NCBI RefSeq assembly: GCF_002843385.1
Contig: NZ_MVDE01000004.1
Location: 124,001-188,000, forward strand
DNA from: Labilibaculum manganireducens
GTDB lineage: Bacteria > Bacteroidota > Bacteroidia > Bacteroidales > Marinifilaceae
DNA: 64,000 nt
Direction of reading: 5' to 3'
How positions within the stretch are numbered: position 1 is the first letter of the stretch; each line of letters opens with the position of its first letter. The translations under genes were made by a program, and so were the position numbers. Positions 52,643 to 62,162 of the stretch are shown here, in pieces. The notes beneath the pieces were generated by a model. That model was given only the letters and a program-made list of their open reading frames with translations, searched no databases and was not told the DNA's origin.

Positions 52643-53620
52643 TTACTGATCTTTGCTTTCTCTCTTTTTTTCCTGCCTATCCTCTTCAATTTCGTAGGCC
52701 GTCACAATCTCTTTCACCAGCCGGTGACGAATTATATCCGACTTATCGAATTCAACCATTGCAATTCCTTTTATATCCTTTAAAATCCGAAAGGCCTGAA
52801 TCAATCCTGATTGTTGCTTTCTGGGCAAATCAATTTGCGTAATATCGCCTGTAATCATAAACTTACCGCTGGTTCCCATGCGGGTTAAAAACATCTTCAG
52901 CTGCTTTGTTGTTGTGTTTTGCGCCTCATCTAAAATTACAAATGCCTCATTCAAAGTTCTTCCTCGCATATAAGCCAAAGGTGCAATCTGAATGATTTCG
53001 GCCTCCAGATAATCGGCTAGTTTACGAGGCGGAATCATATCCAGCAGGGCATCATACAGTGGTTGCAAATAAGGATCAATTTTCTCTTTTAAATCTCCGG
53101 GAAGGAAACCAAGATTCTCTCCTGCTTCAACTGCAGGACGACTCAAAATGATCTTTCTCACCTCAGAATTACGCAGGGCTTTAACAGCCAGGGCAATTGC
53201 CGTATAGGTTTTACCCGATCCGGCAGGACCAACTGCAAAAACCATATCGTTTTTTGCTGATTTTTCGACCAACTTTTTTTGGTTCGCTGTGCGGGCACGA
53301 ATAATTTTTCCATTATTACCAAAAAGAATAACACTTTTAGGATCATCTGGATTTTGTATATCCGGCGTGTTTTCCAATACAATCCGTTTTATGTTGGCCA
53401 GCGTAAGAACATTGTATTGATTGTAGTGCTGAATCAAAAGATTCACTTTCATTTCAAACAAGTCAAGAGTCTTTTCTTCACCGCTGGCAAATATTTCATT
53501 CCCTCTTCCAACAATCTTCAATTTTGGAAACATCTCCTTTAAGACTACCAATTTTGAATTATTAATTCCATAAAATTCAAGAGGATCAATTACCCCTAAA
53601 GATATGCTCTTTTCAATCAT
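52643..53620 (-). CDS. PhoH-like ATPase
   Basis: A 325-residue cytosolic P-loop protein. An N-terminal domain of about 110 residues precedes the ATPase core with Walker A GPAGSGKTYTAIALAVKA, Walker B FVILDEAQNTTTKQLKMFLT and the sensor segment MITGDITQIDLP. It is the bacterial PhoH1/PhoL type, implicated in RNA metabolism and ribosome assembly. Its stop lies 236 nt above the purC start, so it is probably a separate unit on the same strand. Confidence 0.92.
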   Translation of the reverse strand: MIEKSISLGVIDPLEFYGINNSKLVVLKEMFPKLKIVGRGNEIFASGEEKTLDLFEMKVNLLIQHYNQYNVLTLANIKRIVLENTPDIQNPDDPKSVILFGNNGKIIRARTANQKKLVEKSAKNDMVFAVGPAGSGKTYTAIALAVKALRNSEVRKIILSRPAVEAGENLGFLPGDLKEKIDPYLQPLYDALLDMIPPRKLADYLEAEIIQIAPLAYMRGRTLNEAFVILDEAQNTTTKQLKMFLTRMGTSGKFMITGDITQIDLPRKQQSGLIQAFRILKDIKGIAMVEFDKSDIIRHRLVKEIVTAYEIEEDRQEKKRESKDQ

Positions 53621-53757
53621 ATATTCCGTTCAATATTCATTACTTTTGAGCCTACAAATTAATTATTAATTCTGATTTGTTTAGCAGTACCAAAGAGAAA
53701 TCTGAATATATTTTCGTTTAAAATAATTCCTCTTTCTCTTTAAATTTAGATCCATTT

Positions 53758-54546
53758 ATGGCAATAATAAGTTTAACTACCGATTGGCAGCACCGCGATT
53801 ACTATCTGGGGGCACTCAAGGGGCGCCTCCTATCGATCTGTCCCGGAGCACAATTGGTAGATTTAAGTCACAATGTTGACAACTACAATATATCTCAGAC
53901 ATCTTTTATTATAAAAAATGCCTTTGTCCATTTTCCAAAAGGAAGTATTCATATTATTGGTGTTAAATCAGAAGAAACACCGGAACACCCGCACGTAGTT
54001 GTAAAGTATCAGGATCATTATTTTATTGGTGCCGACAATGGTATTTTCAGTCTGATAATGAAAGGCGATCCTGAAGAAATTGTACGCATTGAAAATATTG
54101 AAAAGGAAGATCACTTCCATACTTTTCCGGAACTGAATGTATTTGCCAAAGTGGCTTCTCACATTATTAAATACAACAATCTATCAGGACTGGGATCTAC
54201 CCAAAAAGAACTGTTCCGATTGGTTCCCATCCGCGCGTTAATTCAGAAAGGAACAATTACCGGACAGATTATTTACATTGATTCGTATGGGAATGTAACC
54301 ACAAATATTTCAAAAGACTTGTTTGAATCGGTGCGTCAGGAAAGAGAATTCGAAATTTTGGTGCAAAGCAATCATTACCGGATTTCCAAAATCAATCAGA
54401 ACTATCACGAAACTTCCGAAGGTGATTTTCTGGCACTCTTCAACTCATCAGGCTTACTGGAAATAGCCATAAACAAAGGCAATTTAGCCGAACTACTGCA
54501 ACTGGATATTAACTCAGATATTAGAATCAAACTTCATGATTATTAG
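53758..54546 (+). CDS. SAM hydroxide adenosyltransferase (DUF62)
   Basis: A 262-residue enzyme of the fluorinase/SAM hydroxide adenosyltransferase family, which converts SAM and hydroxide (water) to adenosine and methionine. The N-terminal block ISLTTDWQHRDYYLGALKG contains the conserved Asp, and FIGADNGIFSLI and the C-terminal DSYGNVTTNIS fit the two domains. Its last 11 nt overlap the next gene. Confidence 0.9.
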   Translation: MAIISLTTDWQHRDYYLGALKGRLLSICPGAQLVDLSHNVDNYNISQTSFIIKNAFVHFPKGSIHIIGVKSEETPEHPHVVVKYQDHYFIGADNGIFSLIMKGDPEEIVRIENIEKEDHFHTFPELNVFAKVASHIIKYNNLSGLGSTQKELFRLVPIRALIQKGTITGQIIYIDSYGNVTTNISKDLFESVRQEREFEILVQSNHYRISKINQNYHETSEGDFLALFNSSGLLEIAINKGNLAELLQLDINSDIRIKLHDY

Positions 54547-54826
54547 ATTTGTAAAGCTGGAAATACTTCCACAATATATTACCGATTTTAAAAATCTTAC
54601 TTCAGGCGAAAAAAAAGATATTATTACTTTCCCAGGTTGTTCTCATCTTGAAATTTTACAGGATGTATCAAATCCATCGGTATTTTTCACGGTGAGTCAC
54701 TGGTTTTCGGAGGACGATTTAAACCATTACCGAAACTGTGATTTTTTTCAGGGCAACTGGAAAAAGGTAAAACAATGGTTCGCAGCCAAACCTGAGGCAT
54801 GGAGCTTATTTAAAGCTGTAGAATAA
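54536..54826 (+). CDS. Antibiotic-biosynthesis-monooxygenase (ABM/YgiN)-like protein
   Basis: A 96-residue dimeric ferredoxin-like protein. The order of strands (IIRFVKLEILPQYITDFKNL ... FPGCSHLEILQDVSNPSVFF ... SHWFSEDDLNHYRNCDFF) matches the ABM fold, whose members include small quinol oxygenases and heme-degrading enzymes. It is coupled to the DUF62 gene by an 11-nt overlap. The reaction is unknown. Confidence 0.78.
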   Translation: MIIRFVKLEILPQYITDFKNLTSGEKKDIITFPGCSHLEILQDVSNPSVFFTVSHWFSEDDLNHYRNCDFFQGNWKKVKQWFAAKPEAWSLFKAVE

Positions 54827-54999
54827 ACCTGAAAAAGCAAATAGAATATCCAAAAAAAATTAACAAAATATTTACCCTAAAATAACAACCAAACAGTTCT
54901 TAACTTTTTTGACACAAAAATTCAATTATTTCTTAAATCTTATTTCATCTACTGGAATTATTTAAAATTCATATTTGTACTGAACTTCTATCAGTATAC

Positions 55000-55704
55000 A
55001 TGATGAAATTAAACAACCTGGATTCCAACGTTCGATATGCTGTTCAGCTATTTACAGGATTCGTAGTAATCGGTGCAATATTACTGTTCATTTTTTCAGA
55101 TATCGAATTCTCAATTCTCGTAAATAAATATTCCAATCCATTTCTTGATCCCTTTTTTAACGGAATTACCCAACTTGGATTGGGAGCACTTTTAGCCGTT
55201 TTAGCCGTTGTTCTTTTATTTATTCGCTACTACTATGCAATTCTTTGTGCTGGAATTCTTTTGGTTTCGGGCATCGTAACTTTTGTTTTTAAAAAGATAT
55301 TGTTTGCCGACGCTATGCGTCCACTCTTCTTCCTGTCTGGCAAACAATTAAGATTCCCCATTGGCATGGAAGAGCATTTCAAACATTCATTTCCAAGTGG
55401 ACACACAATGACGATTTTTGCTATTGCTTTTATTCTATTTTGGATCTATAAAAACTCCAGAGTTGCTACCATAAATTTTACTCTTGCTGTATTTGTCGGC
55501 ATTTCCAGAATCTATTTATTCCAACACTTTCTGATAGACGTATATTTTGGTGCTATCCTGGGAATTGCAGAATCGATATTTGTAGTTTGGCTTTTCGAAA
55601 ATAAATTCAGACTCCATCAAATAAAAATCCTCCGTAAATCAATACTTTCCAACAAAAGAATTCCTCAATGGGATTTCAATAAAGGAAAAATGGCTCCTCA
55701 ATAA
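55000..55704 (+). CDS. PAP2-family membrane phosphatase
   Basis: A 234-residue, six-helix phosphatidate/undecaprenyl-diphosphate phosphatase-like protein. The three catalytic motifs are visible: KKILFADAMRP (motif 1), PSGHT (motif 2) and SRIYLFQHFLIDV (motif 3). It begins a same-strand run with two glycosyltransferases and a flippase-like protein, so recycling of a lipid carrier used for sugar transfer is the likely job. Confidence 0.88.
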   Translation: MMKLNNLDSNVRYAVQLFTGFVVIGAILLFIFSDIEFSILVNKYSNPFLDPFFNGITQLGLGALLAVLAVVLLFIRYYYAILCAGILLVSGIVTFVFKKILFADAMRPLFFLSGKQLRFPIGMEEHFKHSFPSGHTMTIFAIAFILFWIYKNSRVATINFTLAVFVGISRIYLFQHFLIDVYFGAILGIAESIFVVWLFENKFRLHQIKILRKSILSNKRIPQWDFNKGKMAPQ

Positions 55705-55719
55705 TATCACTTCGATTTT

Positions 55720-57318
55720 ATGAATTTTTTATTTTCTCAGATGCAAATAAGAAACTGGATTCCGGCAATCATATTTTTCATATCCTTATTCTCTCTTTCT
55801 GTAGGTATAAACGGAGATATTTTTATTGTAGATGAAGCCAGAAATGCTGAATGTGCAAGGGAAATGCTTGAAAGAGGGGATTTAATAGTTCCTACATACA
55901 ATTATGAGCTTCGAACTGATAAGCCTCCTCTGCATTACTACTTTATGATGATTTCCTATTCCCTTTTTGGTGTTTCGGAATGGTCGGCCAGATTGTTTTC
56001 TGTTCTTTTTGGTTGTTTTACAATTTTAATAAGCTACCTGTTTGCAAAACGCTGGTTAGGTATTAAAACTGCTGTTTGGACTGTTGTTGTGTTGCTTTCG
56101 TCAATTCACTTTAGCGTACAATTTCATATGTCGGTTCCAGATCCATATTTAATTTTCTTTATCACATCAAGCTTGTTCTTATTTTTCGACTGCCTAAAAA
56201 ACAAAAGCAAAGCAAAAGCATATTTAATGTATTTGTGTCTGGGATTGGGAGCTTTAACTAAAGGACCAATTGCCATCGCCTTGCCAGGCTTAATTATGTT
56301 ATTGTATTTGATTTTCAGCAAGCAATTTTCATTAAATACCATCTTATTATTACGCCCTTTTGAAGGCTTACTTATTGTATTATTTACTGCATTACCATGG
56401 TATTTGGCTGTACACCAACAAACCGATGGAGCGTGGACCAAAGGTTTCTTCCTTGAACACAACTTAGAGCGATTTGCAAACACCAAAGAAGGTCATGGGG
56501 GAACTCTTTTCATGGCTCCTGTTTTTGTACTTGCAGGTATGCTTCCTTTCTCTGTCTTCTTTATCAGAGCGATAAAAAAAGTATTTGTCAGCAGGGAAAA
56601 ACCTTTACTCATATTCGCACTAACTGCAACTTTATGTATTGTTGGATTTTTTGCTGCATCATCAACCCGCTTGCCAAACTACACCGCTCCTGCATATCCA
56701 TTTTTTGCAATTGTACTGGCACATTATCTTTCTGATTTAAACACAAAAAAGCATCGGATAGAAATTATCTTTCTGATCATATTTTCTGCCCTTTTGATTC
56801 CTGCAGTCTATTTTGGACTTCATTCGGAACCCGAATTGCAATCACTGCAAAAGCTTGCAGTGCTATTTTTGCCAAGCTTTCTTGCCAGTATTGCAGCACT
56901 CTATTACTATCGCAAAAACAAAATACAAACATCGCTTGCTGTTTTAGCATCAGGCTTTTATATCTGCTCTCTGATGATTTCACAGCTCATGTTCTCGGAT
57001 GTGGCCGCCGAAAATCCAGTCAAAAAAACTCTCGCTCTTACAAATTGTGATACTCATATCGTGTACTTCAAAAAATTTAACGCTTCTTTTCCTTTTTATC
57101 TGAAGAGAAAAATAGAAACCCTTGAGACAAATATGGAGCTTGAAGATTTTTTCACTCAATACCCGCAAGGCATTGTTATTAGTCAAAAGAGAAAACTTAA
57201 CGAAATAAATTTTAGTGCTTATGCTCAAATTTGTTTTGAACAGAAGGACTTGTTTGAAGGAAGAACAACAACAGTTTTAAAAAGTCTCGGTAAAATTTCA
57301 AAAACAACAAATGATTAA
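55720..57318 (+). CDS. ArnT/GT39-like lipid-linked sugar transferase
   Basis: A 532-residue GT-C membrane glycosyltransferase. The first periplasmic loop carries DEARNAECAREMLERGD (catalytic Asp38-Glu39), followed by TDKPPLHYY and about eleven further helices. Such enzymes take a sugar from a polyprenyl phosphate donor and place it on lipid A, protein or other periplasmic acceptors. It precedes by 2 nt a polyprenol-phosphate glycosyltransferase, the natural donor maker. Confidence 0.85.
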   Translation: MNFLFSQMQIRNWIPAIIFFISLFSLSVGINGDIFIVDEARNAECAREMLERGDLIVPTYNYELRTDKPPLHYYFMMISYSLFGVSEWSARLFSVLFGCFTILISYLFAKRWLGIKTAVWTVVVLLSSIHFSVQFHMSVPDPYLIFFITSSLFLFFDCLKNKSKAKAYLMYLCLGLGALTKGPIAIALPGLIMLLYLIFSKQFSLNTILLLRPFEGLLIVLFTALPWYLAVHQQTDGAWTKGFFLEHNLERFANTKEGHGGTLFMAPVFVLAGMLPFSVFFIRAIKKVFVSREKPLLIFALTATLCIVGFFAASSTRLPNYTAPAYPFFAIVLAHYLSDLNTKKHRIEIIFLIIFSALLIPAVYFGLHSEPELQSLQKLAVLFLPSFLASIAALYYYRKNKIQTSLAVLASGFYICSLMISQLMFSDVAAENPVKKTLALTNCDTHIVYFKKFNASFPFYLKRKIETLETNMELEDFFTQYPQGIVISQKRKLNEINFSAYAQICFEQKDLFEGRTTTVLKSLGKISKTTND

Positions 57319-57320
57319 AT

Positions 57321-58286
57321 ATGAAAAAGTTAAGTCTGGTAATTTGTGTTTACAACGAAGAGGATAATATTATCCCCTTAAGTGAACAAATTGTAAGAAA
57401 CCTTGACAATTACGATTTTGAGGCGATTTTTGTTGATGATGGATCTACAGATGAAACAAGAAAACGAATTTTATCGATTCCCGATGAACGATTCGTAATG
57501 GTTCAGCTTAGAAAAAATTATGGACAAAGCTCAGCACTTGCTGCAGGAATTGGACAAGCGGAAGGAGAATATATTGTTACTCTTGACGGAGATTTACAAA
57601 ACGATCCTTCGGATATTCCTGCCATGTTAAAGTTAGCGGAAGATGAAGATTGGGATTTAGTAGCAGGAATTCGAGAAAAAAGGCAGGATGGCATGATGCT
57701 ACGATTAATCCCAAGTAAAATTGCGAACTACTTTATCCGCCAATCTACCGGAGTTCAAATAAAAGACTACGGATGCACTCTAAAGGTATACAAGCAGGAA
57801 ATTGCAAAAGACTTAGGCTTATACGGAGAACTTCACCGTTTTATTCCGGTATTAGCCAGTTTAGAAGGTGCAACAATTACACAAATACCAGTTAAGCATC
57901 ATGCCCGTCAATTTGGGAAATCGAAGTACAATTTGAATCGCACCTTTAAAGTAATCAGCGATTTAATACTAATGGTATTTCTGAAAAAATACATGCAGAA
58001 ACCAATGCACCTATTTGGTGGATACGGCATTGCAATGCTGATTGTTGGCAGTTCAATCAACATATATCTTTTAATTTTAAAGTTAATGGGGCAGGATATT
58101 TGGGGCAAGCCGATACTAATATTAGGCATGCTTCTTATGGTAGCAGGCATTCAAATAATCACCATCGGAATTGTCTCTGAAATACAGGTAAGAACCTACT
58201 ATGAATCACAAAACAAAACACCTTTCAAGGTTAGAAAAGTTGTTAAAACAAACAGTAAATCCGAAGTTACTAAAGGCGTTTGCTAA
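57321..58286 (+). CDS. Polyprenyl-phosphate glycosyltransferase (GT2, GtrB/ArnC-like)
   Basis: A 321-residue membrane-anchored GT2. The nucleotide-sugar site is LVICVYNEEDNI then FVDDGSTDETR and TLDGDLQNDP. The loop KHHARQFGKSKYNLNRTFKV is typical of GtrB/DPM1 enzymes, and two C-terminal helices anchor it. It would build the polyprenyl-phosphate-sugar donor for the neighbouring GT39. Its 3' end overlaps the next gene by 86 nt. Confidence 0.9.
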   Translation: MKKLSLVICVYNEEDNIIPLSEQIVRNLDNYDFEAIFVDDGSTDETRKRILSIPDERFVMVQLRKNYGQSSALAAGIGQAEGEYIVTLDGDLQNDPSDIPAMLKLAEDEDWDLVAGIREKRQDGMMLRLIPSKIANYFIRQSTGVQIKDYGCTLKVYKQEIAKDLGLYGELHRFIPVLASLEGATITQIPVKHHARQFGKSKYNLNRTFKVISDLILMVFLKKYMQKPMHLFGGYGIAMLIVGSSINIYLLILKLMGQDIWGKPILILGMLLMVAGIQIITIGIVSEIQVRTYYESQNKTPFKVRKVVKTNSKSEVTKGVC

Positions 58287-59154
58287 AATCTTTATTTCAG
58301 CACTGGCACTGTATTTTGTTTTTACGAAAATTCCGTTTAGAGATGTGTGGTTTCAAATCAAAGATGCTAATGTATTCCTTATGATTTCAGCCCTTGTCTT
58401 GTTTGTTCTGTCCAAGATCTTGGCTTCCTTTCGACTATTGCTCTATTTTAAAGCCATAGGTATTAAACTCGATTCCATAACAAATTTAAAGTTGTACTTA
58501 TTGGGTATGTTTTACAATCTTTTCCTTCCTGGTGGAATTGGTGGTGATGGGTATAAAATTTACCTGCTTAAAAAACAAGGATACAGCAATGTGAGACGAC
58601 TTTTGGGCAGTGTTTTGGTTGACAGGCTAAGCGGATTATATGCATTGTTTTGTTTGCTTATAATCACTTTTGTTTTTTGTTCGTTTTATATCTCATGCAA
58701 ACAAGCTGTTTTAATACTGATCCCAATCTCATATTTTGCTTATCAACACTTTATTAAATACATTTTTCCATATCTGAAAACCACAACAAAAGCCAGTACT
58801 TTATACTCTTTTATCGTGCAAGCGTTGCAAATGACTATGGCATTTTTTTTACTTCTGGCTTTGGGCCAAAATGCTAATATTCCAGGGTACTTATTCCTTT
58901 TTTTAGTTAGTTCGGTAGTGGCTGCATTACCTCTTACTATTGGTGGCGTAGGTGGCAGAGAAATAACTGCTCTTATTGGTGCCGATCTGCTTCACCTAAA
59001 CATTGATATTGCCATTGCACTTAGTCTCTGCTTTTACCTGATAACTGCCTTGGTTTCTCTTTCAGGAATTTACTATATGATCATTCCTTTCGAAACGCAA
59101 CTTTACGCAAATAAGCTTTCTTTGAATTGCACCAATTCCCATGAATCAGAATAA
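58201..59154 (+). CDS. Flippase-like UPF0104/AglD-type membrane protein
   Basis: A 317-residue, eight-helix protein of the LPG synthase-TM/AglD superfamily. Signatures are MFYNLFLPGGIGGDGYKIYL, a loop with DRLSGLYAL, and near the end ALPLTIGGVGGREITALIG. It may flip lipid-linked sugars in the inner membrane, completing the PAP2-GT39-GT2 set. It begins inside the GT2 gene, an 86-nt overlap that is unusually long; no good later start exists. A truncated relative lies at 61623. Confidence 0.8.
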   Translation: MNHKTKHLSRLEKLLKQTVNPKLLKAFAKIFISALALYFVFTKIPFRDVWFQIKDANVFLMISALVLFVLSKILASFRLLLYFKAIGIKLDSITNLKLYLLGMFYNLFLPGGIGGDGYKIYLLKKQGYSNVRRLLGSVLVDRLSGLYALFCLLIITFVFCSFYISCKQAVLILIPISYFAYQHFIKYIFPYLKTTTKASTLYSFIVQALQMTMAFFLLLALGQNANIPGYLFLFLVSSVVAALPLTIGGVGGREITALIGADLLHLNIDIAIALSLCFYLITALVSLSGIYYMIIPFETQLYANKLSLNCTNSHESE

Positions 59155-59580
59155 GTTACACGATACTAATACCGCATTGTGATCAACTATGCAATAAGAA
59201 ATACTGAATTAAAAATGAAGAAATTGTTACAGCATTAAAATAAGGCTCCTTTTTTTATGATGCTCTGTTTTAAAGGGCCAAAGCCAAACAAATTATTGAG
59301 ACTTTGTTCTCTCATTTCCTATCTCCAGATCAGTTCCATTTTCTGACTATTTTCTGCCCAGCCCATAATTCCACCCTTTACTTTGGAGGAATCGCTACAA
59401 CCCTATCCGCAGGTTTCCTGCCAATAACCAATATATTTTTAGCATAAATAAAACAACATTTAAATCTACACCACACCTAAGTACATAAGCTACTGTTATT
59501 TGGTTTGCAATCAAAATATTCATAACTTAATATAACACAGCACCTAAACCAATCAGTAAAATCGATTACTCTTGTTTAAA
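59155..59580. other. Spacer with weak remnant-like sequence
   Basis: 426 nt without a gene. Two short frames look protein-like (plus strand ending ATTLSAGFLPITNIFLA; minus strand starting MREQSLNNLFGFGPLKQS), but neither is supported by a family. It may be decayed sequence. No terminator is clear after the flippase-like gene. Confidence 0.35.
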
Positions 59581-59588
59581 TAAATTTG
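59581..59588 (+). promoter_or_regulatory. -7 promoter box for the heme-domain hybrid kinase
   Basis: TAAATTTG matches TAnnTTTG, 24 nt before the start codon. Confidence 0.45.
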
Positions 59589-59612
59589 ACTTGACAAGCC
59601 TAATATCTACAC

Positions 59613-61562
59613 ATGGGGAAAGAAATACGATATATCACCAACTTTTTTATTCTAATCATTGTTTGCATTGCCTTATTAATAGGTTGCTCTTTGGCTTGGG
59701 ATATTTATAAAGAAAATCAGACCTCATATGAATTAGCCAAAGGAGAAGCATTTGGAAGCTGTAATAAAGATCTGGTATTTCGCAAATGGGCATCTATGCA
59801 CGGTGGTATTTATGTTCCCATTTCAAACTCCATTCAACCCACCCCCTATTTAAATTTCTTAGATGAACAAAATGTAACAACTACTACAGGTAAAGAGTTA
59901 ACCTTGATAAATCCTTCTTATATGACTCGTTTGGTTTTTAAGCTTGGCGAGCAGCAATACGGTCAAAAAGGACATATCACCAGTTTAGATCCAATTAATT
60001 CTGAAAATAAAGCTGACGAATGGGAAACGAAAGCTTTAAAATTATTCGAAAAAGGAAAAACAGAATACTCCAGCATTGAAAATATAAATAACAAAGAGTA
60101 TTTGCGCTTAATGATACCAATGGTCGTTGAAAACAGTTGTTTAAAATGTCATTACAATCAAGGATACAAACTTGGTGATATCAGAGGAGGAATAAGCGTT
60201 TCGATACCCATGAAAAAATACAATTCTGTCGTGCAAACCAAAATTGAAAGCATGATATTCACTCATCTAATTTCATATATCGTTGTCCTTTTTTTTAGTG
60301 CTTTAGGTTATCGAAGAATACTAATTGAGATGAAAAAACGCAATATCGCTCAGAAAAAAACAATAAAAAATGAAGCACTCCTCCTTCAACAGAATAAAGA
60401 ATTGATTTTAACCAAAAGGAAAGCCGTTGAAAGTGATCGACTTAAAACAATCTTTCTTCAAAACATAAATCATGAAATTAGAACCCCAATGAATGCAATT
60501 ATGGGTTTCTCTTCATTACTTACCGAGCAATTTAACGACAAAGAGTGTATTGAGAAATACTCTAAAATTATTATGCAGCGATGCAATGATCTTCTTTCTA
60601 TTGTTAATGACATTATGGACATTTCGCAAATAGAAACAGAACAGATACATTTCAATATTGAAGAATGCAATTTGAACACAACCCTCGTTGAAATCCATGC
60701 ATTGTTTAGGGAAGAACAAGTGCGTCAGAAAAAACAAAATATCAATCTAATACTAACAAGTTCAACAACTAAAAACAAAACTTTTATCACCGATAAGGAA
60801 AAATTAAAGCAAATAGCAGCAAACCTAATTAGCAACGCCTTAAAATTTACCGATCATGGTGAAATTAATATAATCCTTAAAATAGATGATCACAAGAATA
60901 TAATTCTTCAAGTTTCGGATACCGGAATTGGTATTCCAACTTCGGAATTTAAAAATATTTTTGAACGCTTTACGCAGGTAGAACAAGATGAAAACCGTGT
61001 TTTTAGTGGTACTGGACTGGGTTTATCAATCGTTAAAGGACTAACAAACTCCTTGTCTGGTACTATCCATCTCGATTCTGAACTTGGTAAAGGAAGTACT
61101 TTTACGATTACATTACCCCAAAATTCAAATCACAACAACACGAATTCAAACTCTGGTTCTAAACAAACAAAACAAGTTTATAATTTTAGCGGGAAAAACA
61201 TTTTAATTGTAGAAGACGACGAACCAAATGCTCAATATTTGAAAGAAATTTTTAACAAGACATCTGCTAAAATTATACATACCGGCAAAGGAGAAGATGC
61301 TGTACAAATTGCATTATCGCACTGCATTGATGTGGTTTTAATGGATATTCGTCTGCCGGATATTAGTGGTTATCAAGCTACCCGACAGATTAGAAAAAAC
61401 GATAAAGATGTTCTAATTATTGCACAAACAGCTTATACTTCAAGCCAAGACAAAAAACAAGCTTTTGATTCGGGATGCAACGAATATCTCTGCAAACCAA
61501 TTAAGGCGAAAAAATTACTTGAATTAGTCAACAAGCATCTTAGCGAAGCGGTTGTAATATAA
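59613..61562 (+). CDS. Tll0287-like heme-sensor hybrid histidine kinase
   Basis: A 649-residue hybrid kinase. An N-terminal helix, a periplasmic Tll0287-like (DUF3365) domain containing the c-type heme motif Cys176-x2-Cys179-His180, and a second helix near 218-232 come first. HisKA follows with His287 (INHEIRTPMNAIMGF), then HATPase (NLISNALKFTDHGE, GTGLGLSIV) and a C-terminal receiver (VVLMDIRLPD). No output or Hpt domain, so it needs partners. A covalent periplasmic heme implies sensing of redox state, oxygen or nitric oxide. Its receiver resembles the stand-alone one at 22293. Confidence 0.9.
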   Translation: MGKEIRYITNFFILIIVCIALLIGCSLAWDIYKENQTSYELAKGEAFGSCNKDLVFRKWASMHGGIYVPISNSIQPTPYLNFLDEQNVTTTTGKELTLINPSYMTRLVFKLGEQQYGQKGHITSLDPINSENKADEWETKALKLFEKGKTEYSSIENINNKEYLRLMIPMVVENSCLKCHYNQGYKLGDIRGGISVSIPMKKYNSVVQTKIESMIFTHLISYIVVLFFSALGYRRILIEMKKRNIAQKKTIKNEALLLQQNKELILTKRKAVESDRLKTIFLQNINHEIRTPMNAIMGFSSLLTEQFNDKECIEKYSKIIMQRCNDLLSIVNDIMDISQIETEQIHFNIEECNLNTTLVEIHALFREEQVRQKKQNINLILTSSTTKNKTFITDKEKLKQIAANLISNALKFTDHGEINIILKIDDHKNIILQVSDTGIGIPTSEFKNIFERFTQVEQDENRVFSGTGLGLSIVKGLTNSLSGTIHLDSELGKGSTFTITLPQNSNHNNTNSNSGSKQTKQVYNFSGKNILIVEDDEPNAQYLKEIFNKTSAKIIHTGKGEDAVQIALSHCIDVVLMDIRLPDISGYQATRQIRKNDKDVLIIAQTAYTSSQDKKQAFDSGCNEYLCKPIKAKKLLELVNKHLSEAVVI

Positions 61563-61622
61563 AACAGAACAGTTTTTATTTCTCTAACTAAAGTGAAATT
61601 TTTACATTAAAAAGGTATCATA

Positions 61623-61718
61623 GACAGCAGTGAAATGAAGCCCCTTATTTGTGCCCGTCTATTTCATCAAGACATTACTATTGCACTTAGTCCCTACTTT
61701 TACCTGAATAGCGGATAA
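61623..61718 (+). pseudogene. Fragment of a flippase-like (UPF0104/AglD-type) gene
   Basis: This spacer reads DSSEMKPLICARLFHQ, then DITIALSPYFYL and a stop. It aligns with VGGREITALIGADLLHL and IDIAIALSLCFYL of the intact gene at 58201. DNA agreement is strong over about 85 nt (for example ATTGCACTTAGTCnCTnCTTTTACCTGA). No upstream part of the gene is present. It is a partial duplicate or the tail of a lost paralogue, with the heme-sensor kinase now lying between the two copies. Confidence 0.6.
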
Positions 61719-62162
61719 AACAACTTAACATTACCCCATACATGTATTTTTAAATCCCCCCTATTGCATTTAATGACCACAAATCCATCAAACATCCTTC
61801 ATCTAAAACAAACCGAAGCATCAATAAATAGTGACAAACAAACATTTTTCAATGCCAAATGAAATAATAATTCAAAAATAACCAACCATATAATAGTCAA
61901 ATTAAAATTTATTTTAATAAATTAGTCTTTGTTCAAAAAAAAATATAATTACAAATCACATTTCAAATACTCGTCAATTTATTTTAGTATTTACACAAAA
62001 ACCTTTTCAGTCAACTCGTCGGAAAGAGAAACAAGAAGATATAGAAAAAGAATAGTCATAATATTTTGTTTTAAGAAGACTTTCCCTAATTAGTCGTTCT
62101 ATAACACTTTTTATTAAGTCCTTTTTTAAATAACTAATTACTCAATAATTTACTTACCTCAA
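61719..62162. other. AT-rich spacer before the VKOR fusion gene
   Basis: 444 nt, very AT-rich. I see no gene, tRNA or clear terminator. It likely holds the promoter of the downstream peptide-maturation genes, but no exact TAnnTTTG box is found close to the start codon. Confidence 0.4.

Noticed and set aside
59220-59480. Short protein-like frames on both strands of the spacer before the heme-sensor kinase.
   Set aside because: They conflict with each other, are under 30 codons, and show no recognisable family.
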